The position numbers and the translations under genes were made by a program. From Branchinecta lynchi (lineage: Eukaryota > Arthropoda > Branchiopoda > Anostraca > Branchinectidae): a stretch of DNA of 64,000 bases. Every line of letters starts with the position of its first letter. Position 1 is the first letter of the stretch. The notes under the pieces were generated by a model. The model was not told the origin of the DNA. It saw only the letters and a list, made by a program, of their open reading frames with translations, and did not search any database. The stretch spans positions 29,468,533 to 29,532,532 of the forward strand of contig JAKZAP010000001.1 of NCBI GenBank assembly GCA_023053575.1, in the 5' to 3' direction. Below are positions 63,826 through 64,000 of this stretch, one piece after another.

Positions 63826-64000
63826 AAGCTACCGACTGAGCTTTTGGTTTTCTGCATCATAGTAGGTATATTAATAAAACTTTCAAAGGAAGTATTTTTT
63901 TCGTTAGTCTACTTTCTTTCTTTTAAAGTATTCGGTCGTCTCTTTATCTTTTTATTACTCAATGTTTTTCAATTAACATGGTTTTTAATATTATTAAACA
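63826..64000. other. No gene recognised
   Basis: AT-rich sequence to the end of the window. Confidence 0.3.

Overview
This looks like a repeat-dominated, gene-poor stretch of an animal nuclear genome. The evidence is spliceosomal intron borders, decayed APE-class LINEs, hAT, Mutator-like and rolling-circle-like DNA elements, tRNA-derived repeats and many short inverted-repeat elements. No operon, ribosome binding site, CRISPR array or phage gene is visible. The mix suggests a marine invertebrate, but nothing here fixes the phylum.

Three repeat families carry most of the mass. I call them F1, F2 and F3. F1 copies are at 10901-14010, 26808-29870, 52008-54751 and, inverted and decayed, 60711-62563. 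F2 copies are at 8661-14574, 18092-19438, 20410-22182, 30540-33140 and 34462-35475. F3 copies are at 880-2125, 31616-32840 and 36065-37545, with fragments at 2690-2800 and 35620-36063. Each has a hairpin at one end, an inverted copy of that hairpin sequence near the other end followed by terminal stem-loops, and degenerate internal monomers of about 130-145 bp. The F2 and F3 3' ends stop at CTTG followed by T, and F1 at CTAG followed by T. No target-site duplication is visible. I read them as non-autonomous Helitron/Helentron-like elements. F1 copies at 10.9 and 26.8 kb are nearly identical, so that family moved recently.

Around them lie cut-and-paste elements. hAT elements include 17869-20007, 43582-44000 and 48469-48658 with exact 8-bp target duplications. 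A 1.24-kb Mutator-like giant palindrome at 45378-46619 has a 9-bp duplication. An element at 42156-42692 with about 102-bp inverted ends encloses a tRNA-Thr-like sequence. Several MITE families occur as inverted pairs. LINE remnants are at 370-867, 55612-56035, 56141-56795 and 57524-60618. The last is a nearly full ORF2 broken by several frameshifts and inserted in another DNA element.

Host coding sequence is limited to candidate exons. The best case is a minus-strand pair, 50406-50552 and 47127-47344. They join in phase across an intron loaded with MITEs and end at a stop codon. Other candidates are at 6622-6752 (+), 7803-8119 (+), 16043-16190 (-), 16489-16771 (+) and 25913-26542 (-, with a SINE between two coding pieces). 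I could not name any of the proteins. Nesting gives a partial order of events: F1 inside F2 at 10.9 kb, F2 inside hAT at 18 kb, F3 inside F2 at 31.6 kb, and the LINE inside the F4 element at 57 kb.
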